Assembly (NCBI RefSeq): GCF_022508225.1
Contig: NZ_JAETXJ010000002.1
Coordinates: 496,001 to 560,000 of the forward strand
DNA length: 64,000 nucleotides
Reading direction: 5' to 3'
From: Desulfovibrio sp. UIB00
Lineage (GTDB): Bacteria; Desulfobacterota; Desulfovibrionia; Desulfovibrionales; Desulfovibrionaceae
Both the position numbers and the translations under genes were made by a program. Under the pieces are notes generated by a model that did not search any database, was not told the origin of the DNA, and worked only from the letters and a program-made list of their open reading frames with translations. This document shows positions 26,272 through 35,188 of the stretch, piece after piece (within the stretch, counting starts at the first letter, position 1; each line of letters starts with the position of its first letter).

Positions 26272-26604
26272 ATGAATTGTCCACATTGCAATGTAACCTT
26301 GATGATGGCCGAGCGTAACGGCGTCGAGATAGACTACTGTCCACAGTGCCGAGGCGTGTGGCTTGATCGTGGGGAACTGGATAAGATCATCGAGAGGGCG
26401 GGCGCATTGTCCCCCGTAGCTGTTCCGCAACCCGTTACCCAGCAGGGCTATGCGTCACAGCCCCAGCAGCCTGCATATACACAGTCCGCCGTCCACTCGC
26501 AGTTCGGGGGACATGGCAGCCACCATGATAGCCACCACAAGGACAATCATGGATACGGCCACAACAAGAAGAAATCCATGCTTTCCGAGCTGTTTGACTT
26601 CTAG
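26272..26604 (+). CDS. Zinc-finger (zf-TFIIB type) protein
   Basis: A 110-residue protein. Residues 3-43 form a zf-TFIIB ribbon: CPHC, then EIDYCPQCRGVWLDRGELDKI, with two CxxC pairs. The middle is Gln/Pro-rich and residues 70-100 are very rich in histidine (HGSHHDSHHKDNHGYGH), a likely metal-binding tail. It ends in SMLSELFDF. GGAG precedes the ATG by 7 nt. It lies 84 nt before a P-type ATPase. Metal sensing or delivery for that pump is a reasonable inference. Confidence 0.75.
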   Translation: MNCPHCNVTLMMAERNGVEIDYCPQCRGVWLDRGELDKIIERAGALSPVAVPQPVTQQGYASQPQQPAYTQSAVHSQFGGHGSHHDSHHKDNHGYGHNKKKSMLSELFDF

Positions 26605-26688
26605 GCCAAAGACCAGCCGGATGGCCGAGACCACGTTCTGGGCCATCCGGCGCATTAACCACACAACGCCTCCGGCGACAGGATGATC

Positions 26689-29244
26689 ATGACCCCTGAA
26701 TTCTTTGACTCCACACGCACCACCGGCCTGAGTGAACCCGAGGCCGCCCGACGGCAGCAGGTCGAGGGCTACAACGAGCTGCCTCAAGGGACCAGACGCG
26801 GCGTGTTCACCATCGCCCTGGAGGTCATGCGCGAGCCAATGTTCCTGCTGCTAGTGGCATGCGGCAGCCTGTACCTGCTCATGGGCGAGCTTTCGGACGC
26901 GCTCATGCTCTTGGGCTTCGTTTTCGTGGTCATGGGCATCACCATCGTGCAGGAACGGCGCACCGAACGGGCGCTGGACGCCCTGCGCGACCTTTCCAGT
27001 CCACGCGCTCTGGTACTGCGAGACGGGCAGCAGCGGCGTATCGCCGGGCGTGAGGTAGTCCGGGGCGATTTGTTGCTGCTTTCGGAAGGCGACCGCGTCC
27101 CGGCTGATGCGGTCCTTCGCCAGGCCCTCAACCTGTACGCCGACGAATCCCTGCTCACGGGGGAGTCTGTTCCGGTGCGCAAGGCCAGCTCCGAGGCGTC
27201 CACTCAAACAGGCAAGCCCGGCGGAGACGACCTCCCCCATGTGTTCTCAGGCTCGCTCATCACCAGGGGGCAGGGTCTGGCCGAGGTGGTGGCCACAGGC
27301 CCACGCACGGAACTTGGAAAGATCGGCAAGGCGCTCCAGACCATCGAACAGGAGAAGACTCCGCTTCAGGGCGAGACGGGCCGCATGGTCAGGCAACTTG
27401 CCGTTGTAGGTCTGGGGCTGTGCGTCGTGGTCATAGTGGCCTACGCCTTGACTCGGGGTAACACACCACAGAGTTGGGGCCAGGGGGTGCTGGCTGGCAT
27501 CGCAATGGCCATGGCCGTGCTGCCGGAGGAGTTCCCTGTCATCCTGACCATCTTCCTTGCCTTGGGCGCTTGGCGCATTTCCCGCAGTCGTGTCCTCACT
27601 CGGCGGATGCCCGCCATTGAAACTCTTGGCGCTGCCACAGTGCTCTGTACGGACAAGACCGGCACCCTCACCCACAACCAGATGACCGTGCGCCAGTTGT
27701 ACACCGACGGCCAGATATTCGTCGCCAGCCCAGACGCAACCTTGCCGGAGTGCTTTCACGCACTGCTTGAGTATGGAGTGCTGGCAAGCAAGAAGGAGGT
27801 CTTCGATCCCATGGAGCGCGCTTTGCGCGATATGGGCGACGACCTCCTGGGTGACACGGAGCACTGGCACGACCAGTGGGAAATGGTGCGCGACTACCCG
27901 CTTTCCCCGGATCTGCTGGCCTTGTCACACGTCTGGCATGCAACGAGCGGCGATACATTCATTGTGGCCGCCAAGGGCGCACCGGAGGCCATCGCCGATC
28001 TTTGCCACATGGAGCCGAAACAGGTCGAGGCCTTGGTAGAACAGGTTTCTCGCATGGCCAAGGAGGGGTTGCGCGTCCTTGGTGTGGCGCATGCGCGTTG
28101 GTCACAGGATCAACTGCCCCAAGAGCAGCACGACTTCCATTTCGAGTTCCTCGGTCTTGTCGGGCTTGAAGACCCGATCCGGTCCACCGTTCCAGCAACG
28201 GTTCAGGAATGCTACACAGCGGGTATCCGGGTGATCATGATCACCGGTGACCACCCCGACACGGCCCGAAGCATCGCCAGACAGATCGGCCTGCGTTCCC
28301 AGGAACAGGTCGTCACAGGGCCGGAGTTGGACGTGATGAGTGATGAGGAGTTGGCCAGCCGCATTCCGAATGTTGACGTGTTCGCCCGTGTAGTGCCGGA
28401 GCAGAAGCTCCGCCTTGTGAACGCCCTCAAGGCCAACGGCGAGGTCGTGGCCATGACCGGTGACGGGGTGAATGACGCCCCAGCCCTCAAGGCCGCGCAT
28501 ATTGGTATCGCCATGGGCGGGCGTGGCACGGATGTGGCGCGTGAGGCCTCGGACCTGATTCTGCTTGATGATGATTTCGGCTCCATAGTGCGGGCCGTCC
28601 GCCTTGGAAGGCGCATCTACGACAACATCAAAAAGGCCGTTGGATACACCTTGGCCATTCATGTTCCCATCGCGGGGCTGTCCATCCTGCCGGTGTTTTT
28701 TGCTGACTGGCCATTGCTCCTTCTTCCCGTCCACATCGTTTTCTTGGAGCTCATCATCGATCCGGCCTGTTCGCTTATCTTTGAGGCCGAAAACGCGGAA
28801 AAGGACATCATGCTCCGGGTGCCGCGCAGACCGGACGAGCGGCTTTTCAACTTCCAAGTGGTAATGGTCAGTGTGCTTCAAGGTGGAGGAGTCTTGGCAG
28901 CTCTCCTCATAATGTACTGGTTTTCCGGTGTGTTTGGGTATGGTGGGGAGGACAGTCGACGAGCCTTCGTGTTCACCACGCTTGTGGCGGGAAATTTGGC
29001 GCTTATCCTGACCAACCGGTCCTGGGTGCGCAACTTTGCCGCCATGTTCCGTGAACCAAATGCCGCGCTGTGGTGGGTCGTTTGCGGTGCGGGAGTAATG
29101 CTTGGGCTTGTGCTGAGCGTTCAGGCACTGCGAGACGTCTTCCATATGGGGGCGTTGCAGCCCCAGGATGTCGGACTGTGCGTGCTGGCAGGATTCTTGA
29201 GCGTTGGTTGGTTCGAGGTATGGAAACAATTGCGAAGAAGGTGA
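26689..29244 (+). CDS. P-type cation-transporting ATPase
   Basis: An 851-residue membrane pump with all P-type marks: actuator TGES (about 155), phosphorylation motif CTDKTGTLTHNQ (322), KGAPE in the nucleotide domain (around 440) and TGDGVNDAPALKAAHIG (590). Hydrophobic segments are two pairs near the N-terminus and about six at the C-terminus, as in P2-type pumps. The transmembrane-4 motif is PEEFP instead of the PEGLP of calcium pumps, so the ion is uncertain. The start at ATG 26689 has AGGA upstream; ATG 26683 is an alternative. It appears more GC-rich than its island neighbours, which suggests a separate origin. Confidence 0.88.
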   Translation: MTPEFFDSTRTTGLSEPEAARRQQVEGYNELPQGTRRGVFTIALEVMREPMFLLLVACGSLYLLMGELSDALMLLGFVFVVMGITIVQERRTERALDALRDLSSPRALVLRDGQQRRIAGREVVRGDLLLLSEGDRVPADAVLRQALNLYADESLLTGESVPVRKASSEASTQTGKPGGDDLPHVFSGSLITRGQGLAEVVATGPRTELGKIGKALQTIEQEKTPLQGETGRMVRQLAVVGLGLCVVVIVAYALTRGNTPQSWGQGVLAGIAMAMAVLPEEFPVILTIFLALGAWRISRSRVLTRRMPAIETLGAATVLCTDKTGTLTHNQMTVRQLYTDGQIFVASPDATLPECFHALLEYGVLASKKEVFDPMERALRDMGDDLLGDTEHWHDQWEMVRDYPLSPDLLALSHVWHATSGDTFIVAAKGAPEAIADLCHMEPKQVEALVEQVSRMAKEGLRVLGVAHARWSQDQLPQEQHDFHFEFLGLVGLEDPIRSTVPATVQECYTAGIRVIMITGDHPDTARSIARQIGLRSQEQVVTGPELDVMSDEELASRIPNVDVFARVVPEQKLRLVNALKANGEVVAMTGDGVNDAPALKAAHIGIAMGGRGTDVAREASDLILLDDDFGSIVRAVRLGRRIYDNIKKAVGYTLAIHVPIAGLSILPVFFADWPLLLLPVHIVFLELIIDPACSLIFEAENAEKDIMLRVPRRPDERLFNFQVVMVSVLQGGGVLAALLIMYWFSGVFGYGGEDSRRAFVFTTLVAGNLALILTNRSWVRNFAAMFREPNAALWWVVCGAGVMLGLVLSVQALRDVFHMGALQPQDVGLCVLAGFLSVGWFEVWKQLRRR

Positions 29245-29748
29245 TCGGGACATTGACGAGCAGGTGAGAATTCATCATTGACCGCTATCAATCGCTGCCC
29301 GCTCGCGAAGACGGCCCTTCCAATCCTGGACCCTGAAGAGGTGATTACACGGTCTCCTCGGCAGGGGACTTTAAGGTGCAATTCCAAATCGCTTCAGCAG
29401 CCAGATATCCACGCTCTGGGGCTGGGTCGTGTAGCAGACGGCCCAGCCCGAGCAGCAGCGGCCAGTAGCTGTTGCCAGTGGCCTGGACTGGGCAACCCCA
29501 AATTCGTTCTGGACTGCCTTCTCTCCAACACCATTCTCGCCTTGTCCTTCTGTTTGCTGGCAGATTGAGCAACAGTGTAGGGCGCTAACGTATGCTCATC
29601 ACAGGCTGGGGCATACCCCGCCGTGTACTTCGGCTTTGTCGTTTTGGATTTGGGCAGCGCTTGGAGACGGTTCACCCTCGGAGTTGCATGTGTTTTACTG
29701 TTGTACTAAAATTTTTTTTCGCTGAAGAAATAATGAGCGCAGAACGTC
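29245..29748. other. 500-base gap after the P-type ATPase
   Basis: No gene is supportable. A - strand frame near 29345-29572 has protein-like stretches but no start signal or family I know. The last 60 bases before 29749 are AT-rich and may hold the promoter of the following + strand genes. Confidence 0.4.
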
Positions 29749-30108
29749 ATGCAAAGCACTAAACATACGATCAAATCAGAACCGCCAGTAAAAATGTTCG
29801 GTTTTTCTGCCGCAACATTTTTCAGGTCGTTATGTGCTTTCATGATGCTTTTAGTATTGTTTTCGCCCATTATTGATATGGCCAATGATTATGTGGGAAA
29901 CAGCCAAGTTTCTACACTCCAGCCGCAGCACGAAGCAAATGAACATCATGACCATCATGAACCAATAACCCACTTTCTTTATTCCACGTCCGGCATTTTA
30001 AGCGCTGCTCCTACGCATTTTTTTGCGCCGTGTTTTTCTTTATTGCAGCACATCTACTGCATAGCACTCTCCATAGAACACCCGCCTGAAGACCTGCTTT
30101 TTTCCTAA
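29749..30108 (+). CDS. Small membrane protein with His-rich loop, unknown
   Basis: A 119-residue protein with a membrane segment near residues 25-45 (SLCAFMMLLVLFSPII), a histidine-rich stretch (EANEHHDHHEP, about 65), and a second hydrophobic region near the C-terminus. The histidine cluster suggests metal or heme contact. No family recognised. The ribosome-binding site is weak. It precedes a methyltransferase gene and a diheme cytochrome gene on the same strand. Confidence 0.45.
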   Translation: MQSTKHTIKSEPPVKMFGFSAATFFRSLCAFMMLLVLFSPIIDMANDYVGNSQVSTLQPQHEANEHHDHHEPITHFLYSTSGILSAAPTHFFAPCFSLLQHIYCIALSIEHPPEDLLFS

Positions 30109-30193
30109 AGCAGATTCTTTTCCGCAACTTTTCCTATCTGGTTGTGGGCGCTTTATCGCGTCCATAGCCTCTATAGGCATGGGAGACTGTTCT

Positions 30194-30922
30194 ATGCTTG
30201 ATAAGGCCGTGTGCTATGTAAATGGCTGGCTACAGAGCTTTCGCCACAAGCTGTATATTTCTCAAACGTATTTGGCGTGGTGTTCCAAAAAAACAAATGC
30301 AAGTTGGTGGCATGCTTACGCAATAAAACATCGTCCCTGGCGGCCTCATGTTTGTGTTCCTTGCGAATGGATTACGCAATTAGTGCCGAGCTCTGCGCAT
30401 GTTTTTGAAGCGGGGTGCGGCAGCGGCGCGAATTTAATCTGGCTACAGCAAAAGGGGTTTCAGAATTTGGGGGGGAGTGATATTGCCGTTTCTGCAATTG
30501 AAATGTGTAATTTGCTGGCAATCTACTATAAAGCAAGCATAAACACAGTTGTTGACGATGCTTTGCATCCCCAATTCATGCCCAAGAATGTGGACGTGCT
30601 GCTTTCCGTAAACTGGTTATATCATATTCCAGGGGCCTCATTGGATGATATGTTCGATGTTTATGGAGAATGCGTTAACCTAGGCGGGTATATGGCCTTT
30701 GACTGTATCAGCGCAAGATACAACTCGAAGCCCAACAATAACTACCATACAGCAGATGTGCGCTTGCCCCCAGCAAAAAGGCGACCGTCAGAGTATACAT
30801 TCCGCATGACTGGCCGTGAGGTTGAAACCTGCGCTTCCAAGTATGGTTATATGGTGCAGAAAAAAAGAGAGTTACGCACCTTTCCGCCACGCGATGTGTA
30901 TATTGCGAAACGATGTTTCTGA
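30194..30922 (+). CDS. Class I SAM-dependent methyltransferase
   Basis: A 242-residue protein starting at ATG 30194, 8 nt after GGGAG; ATG 30179 is an alternative. The SAM-binding motif I is VFEAGCGSGANLIWL (about 72-86), followed by GSDIAVSAIEMC (motif II) and VLLSVNWLYHIP (motif IV region). A small-molecule substrate is likely but cannot be named. It stands 30 nt ahead of the diheme cytochrome gene. Confidence 0.75.
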   Translation: MLDKAVCYVNGWLQSFRHKLYISQTYLAWCSKKTNASWWHAYAIKHRPWRPHVCVPCEWITQLVPSSAHVFEAGCGSGANLIWLQQKGFQNLGGSDIAVSAIEMCNLLAIYYKASINTVVDDALHPQFMPKNVDVLLSVNWLYHIPGASLDDMFDVYGECVNLGGYMAFDCISARYNSKPNNNYHTADVRLPPAKRRPSEYTFRMTGREVETCASKYGYMVQKKRELRTFPPRDVYIAKRCF

Positions 30923-30952
30923 TAGTTGTGTAAAGATAAGCAGGAGTGTTCT

Positions 30953-31432
30953 ATGTTCATCTATCAAAAAAGTTTATGTGTTGGGGTGGCGTTATGCGTT
31001 GTGCTGCTCTTTGCAACTTTTTCAGCGGCGAACGATAAACATTCGTGCAGGTCTGGGAATGGTAACTCTATTCCGCCCGCCGCATATGTAAACACATGTG
31101 GAGGCTGTCATATCGCATACCCTGCATGGTTGTTGCCAGCAACCTCATGGAGCAAAATCATGAGCAACCTTGGTGACCATTTCGGCGCGGAAGTGACAGT
31201 GTCGCCAGAAGACGCAGCTATTGTTGAAAGCTGGCTGAAAGAGCAGGCGGCTGGCTCTGGCGCTAGCCGCCGTGGAGATAAAGTTGCACGTCGCCTTTCG
31301 GGGCAATCCCCTTTGCGTGTGACAGAAACCCCATGGTTTGTGCACAAACACCGCAAAATACCTGATTCAAAGAGTTTTGCGGACTGTGGCTCTTGCCACA
31401 AGGAAGCTGCTCAAGGCATCTATGACGATTAG
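30953..31432 (+). CDS. Exported diheme cytochrome c (DHC family)
   Basis: A 159-residue protein starting at ATG 30953 behind AGGAG. A signal peptide (residues 1-25, SLCVGVALCVVLLFATFSAAN) directs it to the periplasm. Two heme-c sites are visible: NTCGGCHIAYP and ADCGSCHKEA near the C-terminus. The order CHxAYPxxLLPxxSW, then ETPWFVHKHR, then CGSCH is that of DHC cytochromes, which usually pair with a membrane cytochrome b. No such partner is adjacent. Confidence 0.82.
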   Translation: MFIYQKSLCVGVALCVVLLFATFSAANDKHSCRSGNGNSIPPAAYVNTCGGCHIAYPAWLLPATSWSKIMSNLGDHFGAEVTVSPEDAAIVESWLKEQAAGSGASRRGDKVARRLSGQSPLRVTETPWFVHKHRKIPDSKSFADCGSCHKEAAQGIYDD

Positions 31433-31557
31433 CACTGTGCCGCTTCAGTTGAAGATGATGATTATTTTGTTTGCAATTTTTTTCAGTTGAGGGAGTTAAT
31501 GCATTGTGTTTCATTCGCTGCAATGAATGAAGGACAAACCCATTCATCACAAATGTA

Positions 31558-31609
31558 TTGATATCAAAGAAGGCCACTCACAGCAGTGAGTGGCCTTCTT
31601 TGATATCAA
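31558..31609. terminator. Perfect 24-bp inverted repeat
   Basis: Arms 31558-31581 and 31586-31609 are perfectly complementary with a 4-nt loop (AGCA). The outer part contains GATATC and TTCTTTGAT. It stands 125 nt after the cytochrome gene and would act as a bidirectional terminator. The length and perfection are unusual, so a mobile-element end or recombination site is also possible. Confidence 0.6.
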
Positions 31610-31744
31610 TTGACGGATAGACTTGTTTTTGTGGTGTATACCAAGGCTGTTAACTAATAACCTTTACAAGAGTTATCCATACTTCCAGACAAATGCCTTT
31701 TTGGCGATTATTGCCAGCACAATATACATAAGGATTGTTACCGT

Positions 31745-32016
31745 TGACCCTCCCCCAGAAGAGTATGGCATTTAAAAGTTAGTGTTCCTGAAATAGAAGC
31801 GCAAGAATGGAGCATAGCAGACTCACCGAAGAGCAGATTATTGGAATTTTGCGGCAATCTAAGGCAATGCTTTTGCCTTTTCCCACAAGAACTTCAACAT
31901 CGTGAAGCTTGAAAATGATTTGCTCTGGAGTAAATGCTTTGCGACCCATCTGATGCCCTCCATGGCTCCGCCTTATACTAACTTTATAGGCGGACCAGTT
32001 TTTTGGGGGCAGGTCA
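31745..32016. mobile_element. Two IS3-family left ends joined head to head
   Basis: On the + strand TGACCCTCCCCC at 31745 looks like an IS3-type terminal repeat. It is followed at 31809 by MEHSRLTEEQIIGILRQ, the start of an orfA transposase subunit. On the - strand TGACCTGCCCCC begins at 32016 and is followed at 31949 by MGRKAFTPEQIIFKLHDVEV, the start of a different orfA. Both break off after about 30 codons, where they meet. So two different IS3-family elements each retain only the left end, in inverted orientation. Confidence 0.65.
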
Positions 32017-32032
32017 CAGGCACAACGCTGCA

Positions 32033-33379
32033 CTTCTACGCCACCTACACAACGGTTAACGGCAACAAGCTCTTTGCGCAACTCGCGGAGAGCTTCTAAG
32101 CCGCCTACACGGCGGTTAACTGCAGCCAATCCACGGTCCAAGACGGGATGATCTTCTAAGCCGCCTACACGGCGGTTAACCAATGACGCCATTGGCCACA
32201 GCCAACGACCATCTTCTAAGCCGCCTACACGGCGGTTAACCGGACCTGCGGCGTTGGTCAGCCAGTCGGCCCCTTCTAAGCCGCCTACACGGCGGTTAAC
32301 GATAGTTACGCCTATGTACGCCCTCATATTGACTTCTAAGCCGCCTACACGGCGGTTAACGTTGTGACCTCGGAACTGGCATTTTTCCTAATCTTCTAAG
32401 CCGCCTACACGGCGGTTAACAAGCGAATGCGAGTGGATCCCCCCCCACGGTCTTCTAAGCCGCCTACACGGCGGTTAACGTGTCCACCCGGCAACGGCAG
32501 TGCCAGCCGTTCTTCTAAGCCGCCTACACGGCGGTTAACTTCCAGCTTATGTCCGACTATGACCATCTGCCCTTCTAAGCCGCCTACACGGCGGTTAACT
32601 TCCGTGCCGAGTTTATTAACCACATCAAGGACTTCTAAGCCGCCTACACGGCGGTTAACAATCCCGTTGGTGACGCCATGTTTCCGAGTGACTTCTAAGC
32701 CGCCTTCACGGCGGTTAACAAGACTCGCCTACAGCCAGCACATATTGTGCTCTTCTAAGCCGCCTACACGGCGGTTAACCCATAGCCACGCAAAAAAAGC
32801 CCGCGCAGATCCTTCTAAGCCGCCTACACGGCGGTTAACGGGCAGAATGTTGCGTCTGTCATAGCCGTGTGCTTCTAAGCCGCCTACACGGCGGTTAACA
32901 GTGATACCCAGGGCTAGCGCAAGCGCCTTGTCTTCTAAGCCGCCAGCACGGCGGTTAACAACACAGGTCGAGGCAACAGGGTGGAAAGGACCTTCTAAGC
33001 CGCCTACACGGCGATTAACACATTTGAGGCAAATATGCCCCATGCTTTTGACTTCTAAGCCGCCTTCACGGCGGTTAACGGATTCCAGCCGCGCTAGTTC
33101 CGTTTCGTCAACTTCTAAGCCGCCTACACGGCGGTTAACGCCATCTATATGGCCCTGCACGGCTACGAGTGCTTCTAAGCCGCCTACACGGCGGTTAACT
33201 ATGTGGTTAAAGCCGAAGACAGCGTCACCATCTTCTAAGCCGCCTACACGGCGGTTAACACTCTGCGGAAAGACAGAGAGAATTGTTGGATCTTCTAAGC
33301 CGCCTACACGGCAGTTAACAGATCACGCATGCCACGGCACGGTGACAAGCACTTCTAAGCCGCCTACGCGCCGGTTAAC
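32033..33379 (-). CRISPR. Type I-F CRISPR array, 22 good repeats plus one degenerate
   Basis: 28-nt repeats with 32-nt spacers (one of 31 nt at 32421-32451) recur every 60 nt. On the - strand the repeat starts GTTAACCGCC and ends GGCTTAGAAG. Its CCGCC-GTGTA-GGCGG hairpin and 8-nt CTTAGAAG tail match the Csy4 substrate architecture. Repeats start at 32093 and then every 60 nt (59 once) to 33352. A strongly degenerate copy is at 32033-32060. Variants occur at 32692, 32932, 32992, 33052, 33292 and 33352. The cas operon lies upstream on the - strand, so the leader should be 33380-33513. Confidence 0.97.
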
Positions 33380-33513
33380 TACTTGTCTTGCGTTGCGTAA
33401 ACAATGCGATTGTCCATCTGCATTACGCGCACATGTTCCAGAGAAAACACGTTGGCGCGCTTGGAGAGCATTACGGGCCTTGGGTTGACTTGCTTTTTTC
33501 CCTTCATGGCAAA
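33380..33513 (-). promoter_or_regulatory. Presumed CRISPR leader
   Basis: The 134 nt between the stop of cas6f and the first repeat on the - strand contain no gene. By analogy with other I-F loci they should carry the array promoter and leader. The first repeat next to it is itself altered. No integration-host-factor site is obvious by eye. Confidence 0.5.
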
Positions 33514-34095
33514 TTATGGCAAATCCGGCACGCAAAAGAGGTTATGGGCGCTGCACAACCCATAGCTGTTCGGCAGGCACTCTGCTTGAGGCGGCGTACC
33601 CGGTTCACGGCGCACCGCCAGCGTAAAGCGCTGCTCCGTGCTTTTGCTGCTCACCACAAAGTAATCCATTTTTTCTTTTTGCATGCCCAACATACGCCGC
33701 TGGCGCAGTTGCCCGGCTTCCGCACCCGTTTTGCGATCGCTTTTCAGTGTCGGCACACGATATCGCCGAAAGGCCACCCATGCGCCCTTATAATTTTCCG
33801 GAACTGCTGCGGGATAATGCAGCCTTGCATAGTCACGCATCCAGGGTAGTTGTGAGAGCGAGGCTACCAAGGCGTCCAGATCATCCCGGCTGGAGGCGAA
33901 TATTCGCACCACGCCGCCGCCCTTGTCACAAACGGCCTGCCGTCCTGCGGGTATTGCCAGGGCATAGGTATGCGGTTTTGCTGCAAACAGTGGGTGCAGC
34001 AAGGCCAGCATACGCCCCCGCAGCGCAGGGGCGCTCATACCCGTGTCTTCAGCAGCGGCGACCGCCTCAATGTCAAAGTACACGCGGGGCATCAT
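33514..34095 (-). CDS. cas6f: Type I-F crRNA endonuclease Cas6f (Csy4)
   Basis: A 193-residue RNA endonuclease that cuts the array transcript 3' of each repeat hairpin and stays bound to the crRNA. It opens with YFDIEAV and ends with the NSYGLCSAHNLFCVP motif characteristic of Csy4. An arginine-rich stretch (RRYRVPTLKSDRKTG) should bind the hairpin. Length is normal for the family. It follows cas7f by 2 nt and is the last gene before the array. Confidence 0.9.
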   Translation of the reverse strand: MMPRVYFDIEAVAAAEDTGMSAPALRGRMLALLHPLFAAKPHTYALAIPAGRQAVCDKGGGVVRIFASSRDDLDALVASLSQLPWMRDYARLHYPAAVPENYKGAWVAFRRYRVPTLKSDRKTGAEAGQLRQRRMLGMQKEKMDYFVVSSKSTEQRFTLAVRREPGTPPQAECLPNSYGLCSAHNLFCVPDLP

Positions 34096-34097
34096 AG

Positions 34098-35159
34098 CTA
34101 TGCACTCTCTGAAAAGACGCCGCCACGAATGATGCAGGCCGTTAAGAACATGCCTTCGGCAGTGTCGGGGTCCATATCACCCACCCGCAGCATATAGCCG
34201 AAGCCGGAGGAATTTTTGGCGTTGCGGAAAAAGAGCTGCGCATCAAGGCTTGCGCCGTTGGGTTCTACAGGAATGGCAAGACCGCGCTCCGCGTAGGCGG
34301 GGTACCATGTATCAATGGTGCGCAGGGCATTGCCCACTTTTTGGTCGCGCAGGGCAGCCTGACCGCGTTCCTGAACACTGTGCTTGTCCTGATTTTTGGG
34401 TGCTTCGCCCACGCAATACAGAGGGCGGGCAAAACCCCGCGCCTTGTCTTCCAAATAGTTTTGCGAAGGAAACACTTCCAGTGCGCCGCGCACGCCAAAA
34501 TCCACATCCGCCTCCACCAGCAGGGAGACATCGCGCTGCCCGCGCAACCCGGCGGCAATGTGACCTGCAACGGCTTTTTCTGCATCAGAATAAGAATCAA
34601 AGGTATTCAGGGGCACTTGCAGGGCATCAAAGCAAACATCCAGATCTGCCCTGTTGCGCACACGCACGCTCACAGATTCCGCAATGGCCCGGTTACGCCA
34701 CAAAAAACGGCCATTGGCCAGATTGCGCGCATAGCGGCAGGCGAGTTCTGTAAGACCAGCGCTGGCCTTGCCCTTATCAATAAAGTCGGTCAGCCCCGTT
34801 CTGAAGGCAAGCAGGTCTTCCATATCGTCTGTTTTGCCCGGCGCGCAGGCAAAGAGCGCGGCAGAAAGATCAAGAAAGCGCACTTCAAAACGCACGCGCA
34901 ACTTTTCAGCCTTGGGGTCAAGCTTGGCGGTATCCGTAGTCTGGATGTTTGAAACTTCTTCCCGAGTGGCGCTTTTGGCGCTGGAATCCTCTTTTTTTCC
35001 AGACTTATTGATGTTTTGCGTTCCACGGATACCATGACGCACCACAGCAAGGGGCGACGTGCTGCCGTCAGCAAATACATTGAAAAAAAGAGCGTCAGTA
35101 ACCATGAGGCAACGCTGAAACGAAAGAACACCGGGCAATTTTTTAAGCGTCTTTGCCAT
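34098..35159 (-). CDS. csy3: Type I-F backbone protein Cas7f (Csy3)
   Basis: A 353-residue protein that forms the six-subunit backbone of the Csy surveillance complex along the crRNA. It starts at ATG 35159 (MAKTLKKLPGVLSFQRCLMV), a typical Csy3 opening. Conserved text includes VRHGIRGTQN, NGRFLWRNR and SAGLTELACRYARNLANGRFL. The longer upstream frame has no ribosome-binding site. It sits between csy2 and cas6f as usual. Confidence 0.92.
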   Translation of the reverse strand: MAKTLKKLPGVLSFQRCLMVTDALFFNVFADGSTSPLAVVRHGIRGTQNINKSGKKEDSSAKSATREEVSNIQTTDTAKLDPKAEKLRVRFEVRFLDLSAALFACAPGKTDDMEDLLAFRTGLTDFIDKGKASAGLTELACRYARNLANGRFLWRNRAIAESVSVRVRNRADLDVCFDALQVPLNTFDSYSDAEKAVAGHIAAGLRGQRDVSLLVEADVDFGVRGALEVFPSQNYLEDKARGFARPLYCVGEAPKNQDKHSVQERGQAALRDQKVGNALRTIDTWYPAYAERGLAIPVEPNGASLDAQLFFRNAKNSSGFGYMLRVGDMDPDTAEGMFLTACIIRGGVFSESA

Positions 35160-35188
35160 GATATTTCCCTTTTTGCTGTTAGTTGGCG

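Noticed and set aside
29345..29675. - strand frames of 75-93 codons after the P-type ATPase
   Set aside because: Protein-like in places but without start signals or recognisable family; not strong enough to call a gene or named pseudogene.
32405..33488. Long frames on both strands with repeated SKPPTRRLT or VNRRVGGLE
   Set aside because: They are translations of the CRISPR repeats, whose 60-nt period keeps the frame open, and are not genes.
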